Assembly (NCBI GenBank): GCA_002298995.1
Contig: DBMO01000069.1
Location: 107,368 to 171,367 of the forward strand
From: Desulfarculales bacterium UBA696
Lineage (GTDB): Bacteria > Desulfobacterota > Syntrophobacteria > Syntrophobacterales > Syntrophobacteraceae
DNA length: 64,000 nucleotides
Direction: 5' to 3'
Shown: in pieces, positions 41,844 through 50,607 of the stretch
How positions within the stretch are numbered: the first letter of the stretch is position 1
Layout of the letters: each line of letters begins with the position of its first letter
Translations under genes and position numbers: made by a program
Notes under the pieces: generated by a model
Database searches by the model: none
What the model was told of the DNA's origin: nothing
Seen by the model: the letters and a program-made list of their open reading frames with translations, nothing else

Positions 41844-43133
41844 ATGATCAACTCATTCTTTCACTCCGAGTGGTCGGAAAGACTCTTGCTAACGGGGTGT
41901 TTTGCTGTCGGGCTTGTTCTATTCTCTTTCATTTCACCCATTTCAGCAGCCGATAAAGCCAGGTTCGAAGTTCCAGCTCCTCAAACCGCGTCGGAAATTC
42001 TGCCGCGCGAGCTTATTTCCGGTCCCCACTACAAGGTTCGCGAGAAAGTTGCCTTCTACGGCTATATGCACACCTATGTGGTTGATTCCGATTATGGCGT
42101 TTTTGAAGTAACGGGCGATTTGGCTCTTCGCAAGCTGATCCGTGAGATCGGGGCCATTGCTGCCTTGCAGGACATAAAGAAGAGTCAAGCATACCTGAAC
42201 GGCATCAAGAGCGCAGCCTCCCAGCCAATCGAGTTTGGCGCGAACATGATAACCGACCCGGTGGATACCATCAGTGGAGTCCCAAAGGGAGTCTCCACGC
42301 TCTTTCAGAATGTTCGGACCGGCCTGAGAACTCAATCCAGCAGGGGCGAAGACGGGAAAATGGCGCAGGCCCTGGCTGTCTCCTCAAATAAGAGGGAACT
42401 GGCCGGTAAACTCGGAATCGACGTCTATTCGACCAACAAGGTCCTTCAAAAGGAACTGAATGGCCTCGCGTGGGCCACTTCGCTTGGCTCCCTTTCGGTC
42501 TCGGCGGCGCTTGCACCGGTTGGAGGTCCTGCCGTAGCCGCGGTCTCAATTACCCGCACCGCCCAGCAATTAACCGATCTGGTAACCCAACTTACCCCCC
42601 AAAGGCTTCGTCAAATCAACGAGCAGAAGCTTCAGGCAATGGGGATTGCCTCGGACCTGAGTACCAGATTTCTCGACCATCAGTCTTATACCCCGACCCA
42701 GGCCACCATAATAGTTGTTTCGCTGGAGGCCCTTTCCGGAGCCAAGGGGCGCGATGATTTCCTGAGGTATGCACTCTCGGCCGACGATGAAGAATCCGCC
42801 AACTTCTTTCGGTACACGGCAGAGATGTTGAGCGGATACCAGGTGAAAATCGCCCCCGTTCAGGACATCAGCGTGTTCGGTCCCCTGGTGTTTGCTAAGG
42901 CGTCAAATGGGACCGTCATTATCCCACTCCCCCTGGATTATGCAATTTGGACGGAGCTTGCAAGCGAGAGAGTTCCCGATGCTGTCAGGTCATTTAAAGC
43001 TGCAAACCCCAAGGTGAAGAAGTACGAAATATGGCTGACGGGAACAGCCAGCAAAATGGTGAAGGAAGAGACGGCGAAACTAGGTGTGCAAGCCCAATGG
43101 AATGTCGGTAGCGTAATCGAATTCACCGATTAG
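41844..43133 (+). CDS. Exported protein of unknown function
   Basis: A 429-aa protein with an N-terminal signal (LLLTGCFAVGLVLFSFISPISAADK); a Cys at position 19 is too far inside for a certain lipobox. The mature protein is mixed alpha/beta with a Gly/Ala-rich hydrophobic stretch in the middle (SLGSLSVSAALAPVGGPAVAA). I do not recognise the family. Spacing to neighbours (113 and 64 nt) suggests its own promoter. Likely periplasmic. Confidence 0.55.
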   Translation: MINSFFHSEWSERLLLTGCFAVGLVLFSFISPISAADKARFEVPAPQTASEILPRELISGPHYKVREKVAFYGYMHTYVVDSDYGVFEVTGDLALRKLIREIGAIAALQDIKKSQAYLNGIKSAASQPIEFGANMITDPVDTISGVPKGVSTLFQNVRTGLRTQSSRGEDGKMAQALAVSSNKRELAGKLGIDVYSTNKVLQKELNGLAWATSLGSLSVSAALAPVGGPAVAAVSITRTAQQLTDLVTQLTPQRLRQINEQKLQAMGIASDLSTRFLDHQSYTPTQATIIVVSLEALSGAKGRDDFLRYALSADDEESANFFRYTAEMLSGYQVKIAPVQDISVFGPLVFAKASNGTVIIPLPLDYAIWTELASERVPDAVRSFKAANPKVKKYEIWLTGTASKMVKEETAKLGVQAQWNVGSVIEFTD

Positions 43134-43197
43134 CCCCTAACGCTGGAGTGGAAGGACGCTATCCGATTGCCCTTATCCGCATCGCCAGGGAGAAACG

Positions 43198-44481
43198 ATG
43201 ATGAACAGAAGAGGTCCTAATCACGCTTTAATAGCACTGTTGATTCTAAGTCTCGCAGCGCCATACGGAGCCTTTGGGCAGGAAACAGGCTCAAACGCTG
43301 TATTCAAACAGGAAGAACTGAACCAGATGATTGCCCCGATCGCACTCTACCCGGACTCTCTGCTCGCCAATATACTGATAGCGGCGACCTTTCCGCTCGA
43401 AGTCGTGGCGGCGGACCGTTGGGTAAAGCAAAACAGGAACCTCAAGGGGGACCAGCTAAATGCTGCCCTTGATAACATGAAGTGGGACCTCAGTGTAAAA
43501 GCGCTCGTGCCTTTCCCGGAAGTGCTTTCGATGATGAGCGAAAAACTCGACTGGACACAGAGTTTGGGTGATGCTTTCCTGGCCCAACAGAAAGATGTCA
43601 TGGACACCGTCCAGTCATTGCGCGCCAAGGCTCAGGCCCAGGGTAACCTCCAGACCACAAAAGAACAGAAGGTCATAGTCCAGGAGAAAGCCATAGTAAT
43701 TGAGCCCGCCAGCCCGACACTCGTCTATGTGCCTTCCTATAACCCCGCAGTGGTCTACGGCGCATGGCCATATCCAGCATATCCTCCCTATCCTTACTAC
43801 CCATACGGAGGCGCTGTGGCAGCGGGGGCCATTGGTTTCGCGGCCGGCGTCGCCGTAGGGGCGGCCTGGAACAATGGATGGGGCCATTGTGACTGGAACG
43901 GTGGGAACATGAACGTCAATGTGAACCGCAACGCAAACATCAACGGCGCACGCGTCTCGCATTATCAGTCTGCGAACTGGAACCAAGCAACTCGCCAGGG
44001 GAGCGTTGCAAACCGAAGAACAGCGGGCCAGGGAACTGCGAGGGCAGGGGCCGGCAATATTGCCCGAGGGGGTGATTATAGAGGTTATTCGCAGGGAGGT
44101 ATGAGACAGGCAGGATCTCCCGGCCAGGGTATTTCCAGTACGCGCCCGTCACAAAGACCCGGAGCGGGCCCTTCGACCAGACCATCGTCAATGACCAGGC
44201 CCAGCGCTGGATCGGTCAACAAAGGCCTCCAACAACGCCAGGGCGGAGGAGCATTCCAGGGGATGGGCAGCGGCAGCCAGGCCAGGATGAGTTCAGATCG
44301 AGGTTTTTCGAGCCGTCAGACCTCCCCCGCATCATACCGTAGTCAAGGTTCCGGATCGTTTGGCGGTGGCGGCCGAAGCAGTAGCTTCAGTGGCGGTGGC
44401 GGCCGAAGCGGTAGCTTCAGTGGCGGTGGCGGTGGAGGCCGAGGTGGCGGCGGTGGAGGCCGAGGTGGCGGCCGTCGCTGA
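43198..44481 (+). CDS. DUF3300 protein with Gly/Ser-rich tail
   Basis: A 427-aa exported protein: signal peptide (ALIALLILSLAAPYGAFGQ), then a DUF3300 domain with the family block MIAPIALYPDSLLANILIA and FPLEVVAADRWVKQN, ending at YVPSYNPAVVYGAWPYP. A Gly-rich hydrophobic segment (GGAVAAGAIGFAAGVAVGAA) may insert in a membrane. The C-terminal 200 residues are low-complexity Gly, Arg, Ser and Gln, ending in GGRGGGGGG runs. DUF3300 genes commonly sit next to DUF2950, as here. The role is unknown; envelope location is likely. Confidence 0.88.
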   Translation: MMNRRGPNHALIALLILSLAAPYGAFGQETGSNAVFKQEELNQMIAPIALYPDSLLANILIAATFPLEVVAADRWVKQNRNLKGDQLNAALDNMKWDLSVKALVPFPEVLSMMSEKLDWTQSLGDAFLAQQKDVMDTVQSLRAKAQAQGNLQTTKEQKVIVQEKAIVIEPASPTLVYVPSYNPAVVYGAWPYPAYPPYPYYPYGGAVAAGAIGFAAGVAVGAAWNNGWGHCDWNGGNMNVNVNRNANINGARVSHYQSANWNQATRQGSVANRRTAGQGTARAGAGNIARGGDYRGYSQGGMRQAGSPGQGISSTRPSQRPGAGPSTRPSSMTRPSAGSVNKGLQQRQGGGAFQGMGSGSQARMSSDRGFSSRQTSPASYRSQGSGSFGGGGRSSSFSGGGGRSGSFSGGGGGGRGGGGGGRGGGRR

Positions 44482-44575
44482 TCGAGTGGATGCCTGTTTC
44501 CTGAAAAGATGTCCTTTGCCTGTTCGTGGCAAGGTTATGCATCGATGACACTCCTGGTCTCGTGGAGGTTTTGAA

Positions 44576-45574
44576 ATGCTTCCGTCTATTAAAGTAAATA
44601 AAGAACAGCGTGGGCTGCTTCAAAGTATGAGCATCCTTTTAGTAATACCTCTGGCATTGACAATACTGAGCGGCACCGCCTTTTCGGCGGGAACCAAACA
44701 GAAGAACGCTCAAAAGACCTTTTTAACCCCCGAGGATGCCGCCCAAGCGCTCATAACGGCAGCTAAAACAGATAACGTCCAACAACTTTTGGCGATTTTT
44801 GGACCAGAGGGCAAACAGCTCGTTTTCTCCGGAGACGAAGTAGAAGACAAAGCAGCTCTGGAACGCTTTGCCCGTGCGTATGATGAGAAAAATCAGCTGG
44901 TCAGGGCAAATGACAATAAGACGGTGCTCGAAGTCGGGAATGATCGCTGGCCCCTGCCTGTTCCAATAGTGAAAGCAGGCGGAGAATGGCGCTTCGATAC
45001 GGCAAAGGGCAAAGAGGAAATTGTAAACCGCCGGATCGGAAAGAACGAGTTGAGTACCATTCAGGTCTGCCTGGCTTACGTGGAAGCCCAGCGCGAATAT
45101 GCCTCAAAAGACCGCACTGGCGATGGCCTCTTCGAATATTCTCAGAAGTTTATGAGTGATCCGGGCAAAAAGAACGGCCTTTATTGGGAAGTAAAAGAAA
45201 GCGAAGAGCCGAGTCCCCTTGGCCCACTGGTTGGACAAGCCAAACGGCAGGGTTACAAGAAAACGAGTGATCTGCCCATACCATATCACGGCTATTACTA
45301 CAGGATTTTGACAAGCCAGGGCAAAAACGCACCCCGTGGCGCATACAACTATGTCATCAACGGCAGAATGGTTGGTGGATTCGCGATGGTAGCTTATCCC
45401 GCCCAATACGGCGCAGCGGGAATAATGACCTTCATCGTCAGTCATGATGGAGTCGTGTACGAGAAGAATCTGGGCAAAAAAACACCATTCATTGCAGATG
45501 CAATGACGGCCTTCGATCCGGATGAAACATGGCAGAAGGTGAATAGCAAGGATATGGAAATTCCCGGTAGTTAA
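44576..45574 (+). CDS. DUF2950 exported protein
   Basis: A 332-aa protein with an N-terminal hydrophobic signal (MSILLVIPLALTILSGTAFSAG) and the DUF2950 pattern: FLTPEDAAQALITAAKTDN, RIGKNELSTIQVCLAYVEAQREYA, then GLYWEV, GYYYRILTSQGKNAPRGAYNYVI and YAGIMTF-like AAGIMTFIVSHDG. GGAGG precedes the ATG. It is paired with the upstream DUF3300 gene, an arrangement seen in many Proteobacteria. Function unknown. Confidence 0.88.
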   Translation: MLPSIKVNKEQRGLLQSMSILLVIPLALTILSGTAFSAGTKQKNAQKTFLTPEDAAQALITAAKTDNVQQLLAIFGPEGKQLVFSGDEVEDKAALERFARAYDEKNQLVRANDNKTVLEVGNDRWPLPVPIVKAGGEWRFDTAKGKEEIVNRRIGKNELSTIQVCLAYVEAQREYASKDRTGDGLFEYSQKFMSDPGKKNGLYWEVKESEEPSPLGPLVGQAKRQGYKKTSDLPIPYHGYYYRILTSQGKNAPRGAYNYVINGRMVGGFAMVAYPAQYGAAGIMTFIVSHDGVVYEKNLGKKTPFIADAMTAFDPDETWQKVNSKDMEIPGS

Positions 45575-45652
45575 GAATGTGGATCGGTGATCATGGCGTT
45601 TTCATCCCGAGTGATCACCCTCCTTAACCCGAGAAAAGAAAGGCTTTCGATG

Positions 45653-46009
45653 GCCTGCCTAATCACTCGCATCGAAAATGGTTTCATATCAGCCAATATC
45701 TCAGGAGTTATGCGGCTGGATGATCACAAGGCCTTGCAACATATTGCCAGGCAGATAATTGCCACGGGCAGAAAGGTCAGGTTTCTTGCAATTCTCGAAA
45801 ACTTCCAGGGTTGGGAAAAAGGGGTGGACTGGAGCGATATAGGCTTCTTTGTCGACCACGGCAATGACATCGCCAAAATGGCGATTGTAGGTGACAAGGG
45901 CTGGAGGGAGGATGTCTTTGCCTTTGCTGGAAAAGGATTGAGAGCCACTGAAATCGAATATTTCACTCCAGACTTATTAGAAGAAGCTGAGGCATGGGTG
46001 CATGCATGA
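45653..46009 (+). CDS. SpoIIAA/STAS-like protein
   Basis: A 118-aa protein of the SpoIIAA-like family: FISANISGVMRLDDHKALQ, RFLAILENFQGWEKG and FVDHGNDIAKMAIVGDKGW are characteristic. These STAS-fold proteins are soluble and of unknown role in Gram-negatives, often near membrane-stress genes. Start MACLITRIENG at 45653 matches the domain; an ATG at 45587 or 45593 would add a 20-residue extension, and ribosome sites are weak for all. Confidence 0.75.
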   Translation, partial: ACLITRIENGFISANISGVMRLDDHKALQHIARQIIATGRKVRFLAILENFQGWEKGVDWSDIGFFVDHGNDIAKMAIVGDKGWREDVFAFAGKGLRATEIEYFTPDLLEEAEAWVHA

Positions 46010-46028
46010 ATCCAACAAGTCTGCCTAG

Positions 46029-46118
46029 CGTCACGATCTGGGCGGGTACGATGTGTTGCGGGCACCGGGAAAAAGTGTCGAGTTCGGGGAAATTCGCAAG
46101 GTAACACTGAAACGCCCG
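46029..46118 (+). pseudogene. Scrap of a DUF2092 gene
   Basis: About 90 bp closely match the DUF2092 gene at 53053-53146: both share GGGTACGATGTGTTGC and TCGAGTTCGGGGA.ATTCGC with only scattered differences. The matching piece has no start, no end and stops in frame after a few codons. It is a leftover of a second, paralogous DUF2092 copy upstream of the MetA-type gene. Confidence 0.7.
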
Positions 46119-46182
46119 GGTTCAGGAGACAGATCTCCGAGCCGTTGTGGAGGGGTTGCAGATCTATGAGGAGGATTGGTGC

Positions 46183-47160
46183 ATGAAAAAAACGATGTTT
46201 TTCATTATGTTGACATGCCTACTCTGTACTGCGCTAGCGGGACCCTACAGAGTCTTTGCCTCGGAAAGTGGAGTGGGTCACTATTCACCAGGCGCCATGG
46301 CCTCTTTCATTGACGCCGCTCCCCCGGGACTGGCAGCGTTGAACTTTTTCAATTATTACAGTGGGTCCGCTGGAGGAGATAAACGGCTTCCATTCGGCGG
46401 CATTGTCGCGGCAAACCTTGATGTTACCACGTACGCCGACGTGTTCGGACTTGCCTACAAGTCCCCGTTCGGTATTCTCGACGGCAAGTTCGCCGCTGCA
46501 GTTCTCGTTCCCTATGTTTGGGTCGATGTGAAAGCGCAAGTCGACCTGAACAGCAGACTCTTCCCCCGAATTGGCCGCACCGTCGCCCGGCAGGACACGG
46601 CAGACGGTGTCGGCGACATCACGCTCATTCCGTTCTGGCTCGCCTGGAACAAGGGCGACTTCAAATGGGATGTACGGCTCGACATATACGCCCCGACAGG
46701 TGACTACACCCAGGGAAAACTTGCCAACGTGGGTCTTAACTACTGGACCTTCGAGCCTGTCGTATCGTTCAGCTACCTGAGCTCGAAAATCGGCCTTGAA
46801 ATATCTGCCTTTGCAGGCATGGATTTCAATACCAAGAACGGCGACACGGATTATCAGAGCGGCAACATCTTTCACCTGGATTTGACCGTCGCCGAGCACC
46901 TGCCATTGTCCAAGTACGGCTTCATCGGTATAGGCTTCAACGCTTTTTACTGGCAGCAGTTCACTGGCGATAGCGGCTCCGGTGCAGTGCTCGGTGACTT
47001 CGAGGGCCGCACCCAGGGCATTGGCCCGGTTATCTCCTATATCTCCCCACCGATTTGCGGTCACACAGTCTTGGCAGAGGTGAAATGGCTCCCCGAGATT
47101 GATGTTAATAATCGCGTCAAGGGGGACTCCGTCTGGTTCAAGGTAGCATTCGCTTTTTAG
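46183..47160 (+). CDS. MetA-type outer-membrane channel (phenol_MetA_deg)
   Basis: A 325-aa protein with a signal peptide (MLTCLLCTALAGPYRVFASE) and an outer-membrane beta-barrel body. The pattern DGVGDITLIPFWLAWNKGDFKWDVRLDIYAPTGDY and the closing VWFKVAFAF (terminal Phe) are typical of the MetA-pathway family, thought to help uptake of aromatic compounds. GAGGAGG precedes ATG 46183. No aromatic degradation genes are nearby, so the substrate is open. Confidence 0.82.
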   Translation: MKKTMFFIMLTCLLCTALAGPYRVFASESGVGHYSPGAMASFIDAAPPGLAALNFFNYYSGSAGGDKRLPFGGIVAANLDVTTYADVFGLAYKSPFGILDGKFAAAVLVPYVWVDVKAQVDLNSRLFPRIGRTVARQDTADGVGDITLIPFWLAWNKGDFKWDVRLDIYAPTGDYTQGKLANVGLNYWTFEPVVSFSYLSSKIGLEISAFAGMDFNTKNGDTDYQSGNIFHLDLTVAEHLPLSKYGFIGIGFNAFYWQQFTGDSGSGAVLGDFEGRTQGIGPVISYISPPICGHTVLAEVKWLPEIDVNNRVKGDSVWFKVAFAF

Positions 47161-47306
47161 CATGGCTGCATTCATTGATCGCGGAAAAGGCGGCCTCGGG
47201 CGACCGATAGCGGGATCAGAAAAAAAACTGGCAAACCTTCTTGTCCTTTCATTGTAGACGAGTCGGTCCGCAGACGACCACCTCGCTTAGGGTTAGAGAG
47301 GTAACC

Positions 47307-47423
47307 ATGAAGAAACCTGGGCCTATTCAGCCGCAGGAATCTTTGGGAATTATTAAACCGCGCGTCAAACATGCACAACAGACAAACCGAACGCGGCTAT
47401 GTTTAAATTTCAGACATTTATAG
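47307..47423 (+). CDS. Possible small ORF, 38 aa
   Basis: ATG 47307 has AGAGAGGT upstream, a fair ribosome site, and the frame reads MKKPGPIQPQESLGIIKPRV to a stop at 47423, overlapping the region just before the PPIase gene. It is short, basic and without motif. It could be a leader peptide for the operon that follows or chance. Confidence 0.2.
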   Translation: MKKPGPIQPQESLGIIKPRVKHAQQTNRTRLCLNFRHL

Positions 47424-47443
47424 CCGGACATAAATGGAAAACA

Positions 47444-48340
47444 ATGAAACTGCTCAAAGAGCCGCTGCTCCATTTCCTCCTGATCGGGTCGGCGTTGTTT
47501 CTCCTTTACGGATGGAGGGGCAACCCCGCATCTTTGCCCGGAGGGCAGGCAGGAACCCTGACGATGCAAATCACCGTAACCCGGGATTCTCTCGATCAGA
47601 TGGAAAACCTGTTTGTTAAGACATGGCAGCGGCCACCGACCGAGGAAGAACGAAAAGGGCTTATCGAGGATTTGGTCCGCAATGAGATCTATTACCGGGA
47701 GGCGATCGCATTAGGATTGGACCGGGACGATGAAGTGCTCAAGCGGCGTTTGCGGCAGAAGATGGAATTCATCTACGAGGACATTACCTCATTGGCGGAA
47801 CCAACGGATGAGGACCTCCAGGCATTCATGCAAAAGCATCACGAGAAGTATCTCAATGATCCGCGGATAGCGTTTCGGCAGGTATATATCAACACCAATA
47901 AGCGGGGAACGGGTGCTGAAGCCGATGCGCGGCAGGTGTTGGCGCAACTCACTGCAGGTGCCGATCCGGACTCAGCCGGCGACCCCACGATGCTTGAACC
48001 GGAGGTCTTGCTGTCACCGCTCCGGGACATCAGGAAGCAGTTCGGTGACGAGTTCAGCAGGAACCTTCTCGAGATCGAACCGGGAAGGTGGGCGGGACCG
48101 ATACGTTCTGGATTCGGGCTGCATCTGGTGCTCCTGAGAGAGAGCGCAAGCGGGCGGTTGCCCGATCTGGATGAGGCTAGGGAGATGTTGAAGCGGGACT
48201 GGTCGGCCGAGCGGCAGAAGATGTTGAAGGATGCCGCATACGCAAGGATCCGGGATGGTTATACCGTGACCGTGGAAACCCCGAAGGCTTCAGCCGCATC
48301 TGTAGCAACTGCGGCGAACACGAGGGGGAGGACGCGATGA
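47444..48340 (+). CDS. Membrane-anchored PpiC-type peptidyl-prolyl isomerase
   Basis: A 298-aa protein with one N-terminal membrane anchor (EPLLHFLLIGSALFLLYGW) and a periplasmic body. The SurA_N-like LVRNEIYYREAIALGLDRDD and the parvulin-like ISF...ARQVLAQLTAGADPDS with FSRNLLEIEPGRWAGPIRSG identify the PpiC group, although the parvulin core is short. ATG 47444 is chosen because MKLLKEPLLHFLL matches the usual start. Its stop overlaps the HupE-like gene start by 4 nt. It may fold the extracytoplasmic parts of the operon's products. Confidence 0.82.
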   Translation: MKLLKEPLLHFLLIGSALFLLYGWRGNPASLPGGQAGTLTMQITVTRDSLDQMENLFVKTWQRPPTEEERKGLIEDLVRNEIYYREAIALGLDRDDEVLKRRLRQKMEFIYEDITSLAEPTDEDLQAFMQKHHEKYLNDPRIAFRQVYINTNKRGTGAEADARQVLAQLTAGADPDSAGDPTMLEPEVLLSPLRDIRKQFGDEFSRNLLEIEPGRWAGPIRSGFGLHLVLLRESASGRLPDLDEAREMLKRDWSAERQKMLKDAAYARIRDGYTVTVETPKASAASVATAANTRGRTR

Positions 48341-49347
48341 TCCGGTCCGCTATCTTCATGCTGGTGTGGGTATTGGTCGCCGGAACGAGCGTGGGCGTAT
48401 ACGCCCATGAATCGCAGCCCGGAACGTTGGAGCTGAGACAGTTCGAAAAGGATAGGTATGAGGTGACATGGCGGGCGCCGATTTACTTTGGCCGGCCGCA
48501 TCCGGCGCGCCTAGAACTGCCGGAACATTGGAAGACCATCGTAGAACCGACGGTGCGGCGGCTTCCCGACTCGCAGGTCTTTCGTCGCGTCGTCGCCGTC
48601 GGCAGCCAGGGCGTGGAGGGGAGCATCATAGCGTTCACCGGCCTTGAGAATACCATAACGGACGTCTTTATAAGGCTTAATCGGCTCGACGGAACCACAA
48701 TGACGGCGGTCGTCCGGCCGTCAAGACCATTTGCCCAGCTCCGCGGAGAGCGGACGTGGTACACCACGGCGGCGGAATATATCGGTCTTGGCTTTCACCA
48801 CATCCTGCAGGGGATAGATCACCTGCTCTTTGTCCTGGGGCTTTTGCTGATCGTCAAGGGTCGGGAAACACTTCTGAAGACAGTTACCGCTTTTACGGTG
48901 GCACATAGCATCACCCTGGCGATAGCCACCCTTGGATTCGCAAGCGCTCCGCTTCCGCCGCTCAACGCGGCCATTGCGCTCAGCATTCTTTTCCTTGGCC
49001 CGGAGATCGTCCGTTCCTGGCGGGGGGAGATGAGCCTGACGATCCGCTATCCCTGGGTCGTTGCCTTCCTGTTCGGGTTGCTGCACGGATTTGGTTTTGC
49101 GAGCGGTCTCGTTACAACGGGCATGCCGAGAGCGGAACTGCCGCTTGCGTTGCTCTTTTTCAATGTGGGGGTCGAGCTGGGGCAGCTTGTCTTCGTCTTC
49201 ACGGCCCTCGCACTCGTGAGGTCGTTCAAGGTTTTAGAGGTCCGGTGGCCGCGTTGGGCCGAAGCGCTACCGGGGTATGCCGTCGGAAGCCTGGGCGCAT
49301 ACTGGACGATCCAGCGGACGGTTATCCTTTTTGGAGGTTTGAGATGA
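48337..49347 (+). CDS. HupE/UreJ-type membrane protein 1 (with periplasmic domain)
   Basis: A 336-aa protein. A signal peptide and a roughly 150-residue extracytoplasmic domain (HESQPGTLELRQFEKDRYEV) precede a HupE/UreJ-like membrane domain of about six helices with GLGFHHILQGIDHLLFVLGLLL and FLFGLLHGFGFASGL. The His/Asp-rich GIDH and LHGFGFA elements are likely metal-contact sites. HupE/UreJ proteins carry nickel or other divalent metals; the substrate here is not proven. First of three similar proteins in a row. Confidence 0.85.
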   Translation: MIRSAIFMLVWVLVAGTSVGVYAHESQPGTLELRQFEKDRYEVTWRAPIYFGRPHPARLELPEHWKTIVEPTVRRLPDSQVFRRVVAVGSQGVEGSIIAFTGLENTITDVFIRLNRLDGTTMTAVVRPSRPFAQLRGERTWYTTAAEYIGLGFHHILQGIDHLLFVLGLLLIVKGRETLLKTVTAFTVAHSITLAIATLGFASAPLPPLNAAIALSILFLGPEIVRSWRGEMSLTIRYPWVVAFLFGLLHGFGFASGLVTTGMPRAELPLALLFFNVGVELGQLVFVFTALALVRSFKVLEVRWPRWAEALPGYAVGSLGAYWTIQRTVILFGGLR

Positions 49348-49955
49348 GCGACCATATTTCACACAAATGGCAAATGTGTTTTTCGGTGCTCGCTGCTCTC
49401 ATCATCTTTTTACCTTCCTGCGCCTTCGCCCACGTCGAGCTGGGACAGGCGACCGGTTTCATCACCGGCCTGCAGCATCCCTGGTCAGGGCTTGACCACG
49501 TGCTGGCCATGATCGCTGTGGGGATCTGGGGCGCACAACTTGGAAATCCGGCAATGTGGCTCCTGCCCGTGGCGTTTCCAATGGTCATGGCAATGGGAGC
49601 GATGATGGGATTACTCGGAATCCCGCTTCCGGGAACCGAGATAGGCATCGCCTCGTCCGCTATCCTCCTGGGAACAATGGTGGTGGGTGAGATCCGTCCA
49701 AAGCTGATCATTGCCGCACTGCTCATAGGCTTTTTCGCGATATTCCATGGTCACGCTCACGGCACTGAGCTGCCTTCCGGGCAAAGTGGCTTACTCTACA
49801 GCATGGGTTTTGTGATCGCCACCGGCTGTCTTCACGGCATAGGCATCACGCTAGGCCTGGTCCACCGTTGGCCAGTGGGCAAGCTCGCCCTGCGAGGCAT
49901 CGGAGCGTTCATTGCCGTCATGGGTGTGATTTTTCTCTGGAGGGCGTTAGCGTGA
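49344..49955 (+). CDS. HupE/UreJ family protein 2
   Basis: A 203-aa membrane protein of the compact HupE/UreJ form. The signature HPWSGLDHVLAMIAVGIWGAQLG is present (H-P-x-x-G-x-D-H), then AIFHGHAHGTELP and GCLHGIGITLG, giving His residues in several helices for metal passage. It starts with ATGA overlap at the previous stop. The N-terminal hydrophobic segment ends SCAFAHVE, consistent with a cleaved signal leaving His at the mature start. Confidence 0.88.
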   Translation: MSDHISHKWQMCFSVLAALIIFLPSCAFAHVELGQATGFITGLQHPWSGLDHVLAMIAVGIWGAQLGNPAMWLLPVAFPMVMAMGAMMGLLGIPLPGTEIGIASSAILLGTMVVGEIRPKLIIAALLIGFFAIFHGHAHGTELPSGQSGLLYSMGFVIATGCLHGIGITLGLVHRWPVGKLALRGIGAFIAVMGVIFLWRALA

Positions 49956-50557
49956 ACCGGCCCACCATTAATCAAGGCATACTTACTTGGATCGTGGCTT
50001 TCATCGGAGTGCTGACCTGTCCATCTTCTTCATCCGCCCATCTCGTTACCACCGGAATGGGGCCGGTGTACGACGGGATCGGACATCTTCTGCTGACGCC
50101 TGAGGACCTTGTGCCGGTGCTTGCGATTGCACTCTACGCGGGCCTGCGGGGGACCGGTGCCGGGAGAAGGACGATGTTCCTGTTGCCTTTTGCCTGGTTC
50201 ATCGGCGGACTTGCAGGATCAGCGGTGAACGCTGCAATCTCTTTTCCCGTTTCGGCCGTCTCATTTCTGATCCTTGGCGGACTCGTGGCCACGGATTTCT
50301 TCTTGCCGGGCGCCGCTGTCACGATTCTTGCGGTCGCGCTCGGGCTCGTTCACGGGTTTCTCAATGGCGCCGCTTTAAAAGATGGAGCCGGAACGCTCGG
50401 GTTGGTCGGCATCATGACCATGCTTTTTGTCCTTGTGTCATTAACTTCGGCCCTTGTCGCCTCGATAGGAAAACCGTGGGCGCGCGTTGCGGTGCGCGTG
50501 GCCGGCAGCTGGATCGCTGCCGTCGGCTTGCTGATATTCGGCTGGGCCGTGCGATGA
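49952..50557 (+). CDS. HupE/UreJ-like protein 3
   Basis: A 201-aa membrane protein starting with GTG 49952, overlapping the preceding TGA. After a signal (VAFIGVLTCPSSSSAHLVT) it has GMGPVYDGIGHLLLTPEDLV in place of the usual HP-G-DH motif and ALGLVHGFLNGAALKD near the end, with fewer His than protein 2. It is a divergent HupE-like paralogue; its presence in the same operon suggests a multi-subunit or paired transporter. Confidence 0.75.
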   Translation: MNRPTINQGILTWIVAFIGVLTCPSSSSAHLVTTGMGPVYDGIGHLLLTPEDLVPVLAIALYAGLRGTGAGRRTMFLLPFAWFIGGLAGSAVNAAISFPVSAVSFLILGGLVATDFFLPGAAVTILAVALGLVHGFLNGAALKDGAGTLGLVGIMTMLFVLVSLTSALVASIGKPWARVAVRVAGSWIAAVGLLIFGWAVR

Positions 50558-50607
50558 AGAAGACGATAATCTCTCTTATTAATCGAGTGTAGAAAAGAGG
50601 AGTAACG

